Origin: an uncultured Planctomycetota bacterium
GTDB lineage: Bacteria > Planctomycetota > Phycisphaerae > Sedimentisphaerales > Anaerobacaceae
Assembly: GCA_903927855.1 (NCBI GenBank)
Contig: CAIYOL010000374.1
Coordinates: 1-6,607 of the forward strand
Length of the DNA: 6,607 nucleotides
Direction: 5' to 3'
Below are positions 6,542-6,607 of this stretch, piece after piece. A program made the position numbers and the translations under genes. Position 1 is the first letter of the stretch. Every line of letters starts with the position of its first letter. The notes under the pieces are model-generated. The model saw nothing but the letters and a program-made list of their open reading frames with translations, did not search any database and had not been told where the DNA came from.

Positions 6542-6607
6542 ATGACCTTAACAAAAATTCTACAACCGAGTTGTGTTAAAGTTCCGCTGGAAGGCAAAGA
6601 CAAGAAA
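6542..6607 (+). CDS. probable PTS IIA-domain protein (PtsN/fructose type), 5' end only
   Basis: Only 22 codons are in the window. The translation MTLTKILQPSCVKVPLEGKD resembles the opening of fructose/nitrogen-type PTS EIIA domains, which often begin M-L-T-x-I-L-x-P-x-x-V-x-x-x-L-x-x-x-D-K. In such proteins a histidine further on accepts phosphate from HPr and passes it to a sugar permease or acts as a regulatory signal; that histidine lies beyond the edge. The ATG at 6542 is the only ATG/GTG/TTG start in this frame after the in-frame stop at 6521-6523. The RBS is weak (AAAG about 6 bases upstream). It is transcribed away from cimA. The identification rests on a short stretch and is tentative. 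Confidence 0.5.
   Translation, partial: MTLTKILQPSCVKVPLEGKDKK

Overview
The window holds a run of secreted, multimodular family 30 glycoside hydrolases on the + strand (positions 1 to 4605), a convergent citramalate synthase gene cimA on the - strand (6223 to 4661), and the first 22 codons of a probable PTS IIA-domain protein on the + strand at the right edge (from 6542). I see no tRNA, rRNA, CRISPR array, transposase or phage gene. The gene content suggests an environmental, plant-polysaccharide-degrading Gram-negative bacterium. Planctomycetota (Phycisphaerae-like) would fit, but that is only an impression; nothing in the window fixes the taxon.

Left part: the window opens inside a gene encoding a GH30 catalytic module that ends at 993. 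After a 42-base gap with a good ribosome binding site comes a complete 1189-residue gene. Its layout is signal peptide, CBM22-like module, GH30 module, short linker, second CBM22-like module, second GH30 module. The DNA therefore contains three GH30 modules about 1.8 kb apart, all clear copies of each other. The module order, the NEP/TEF catalytic glutamates and the CBM22-like modules point to xylan as substrate. The arginine that gives classical GH30_8 enzymes their glucuronic-acid dependence is replaced by tryptophan in all three copies.

Middle: the xylanase-like genes and cimA converge. Only 55 bases separate their stop codons, and an 8-bp perfect stem lies there as a likely shared terminator. 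cimA encodes the pyruvate + acetyl-CoA entry step to isoleucine and is unrelated to xylan use.

Right part: a 318-base divergent intergenic region separates cimA from the PTS IIA-like gene. It holds a candidate promoter in each direction, a REP-like palindrome in the cimA leader, and a 16-base hairpin motif (14/16 identical, GUAA tetraloop) that occurs once in the leader of each divergent gene.

The most notable points are the tandem CBM22-GH30 duplication with mosaic similarity among the copies, the Arg-to-Trp change in the substrate loop, a Pro-to-Leu change next to the acid/base glutamate in the upstream copy, and the hairpin shared by the two leaders.
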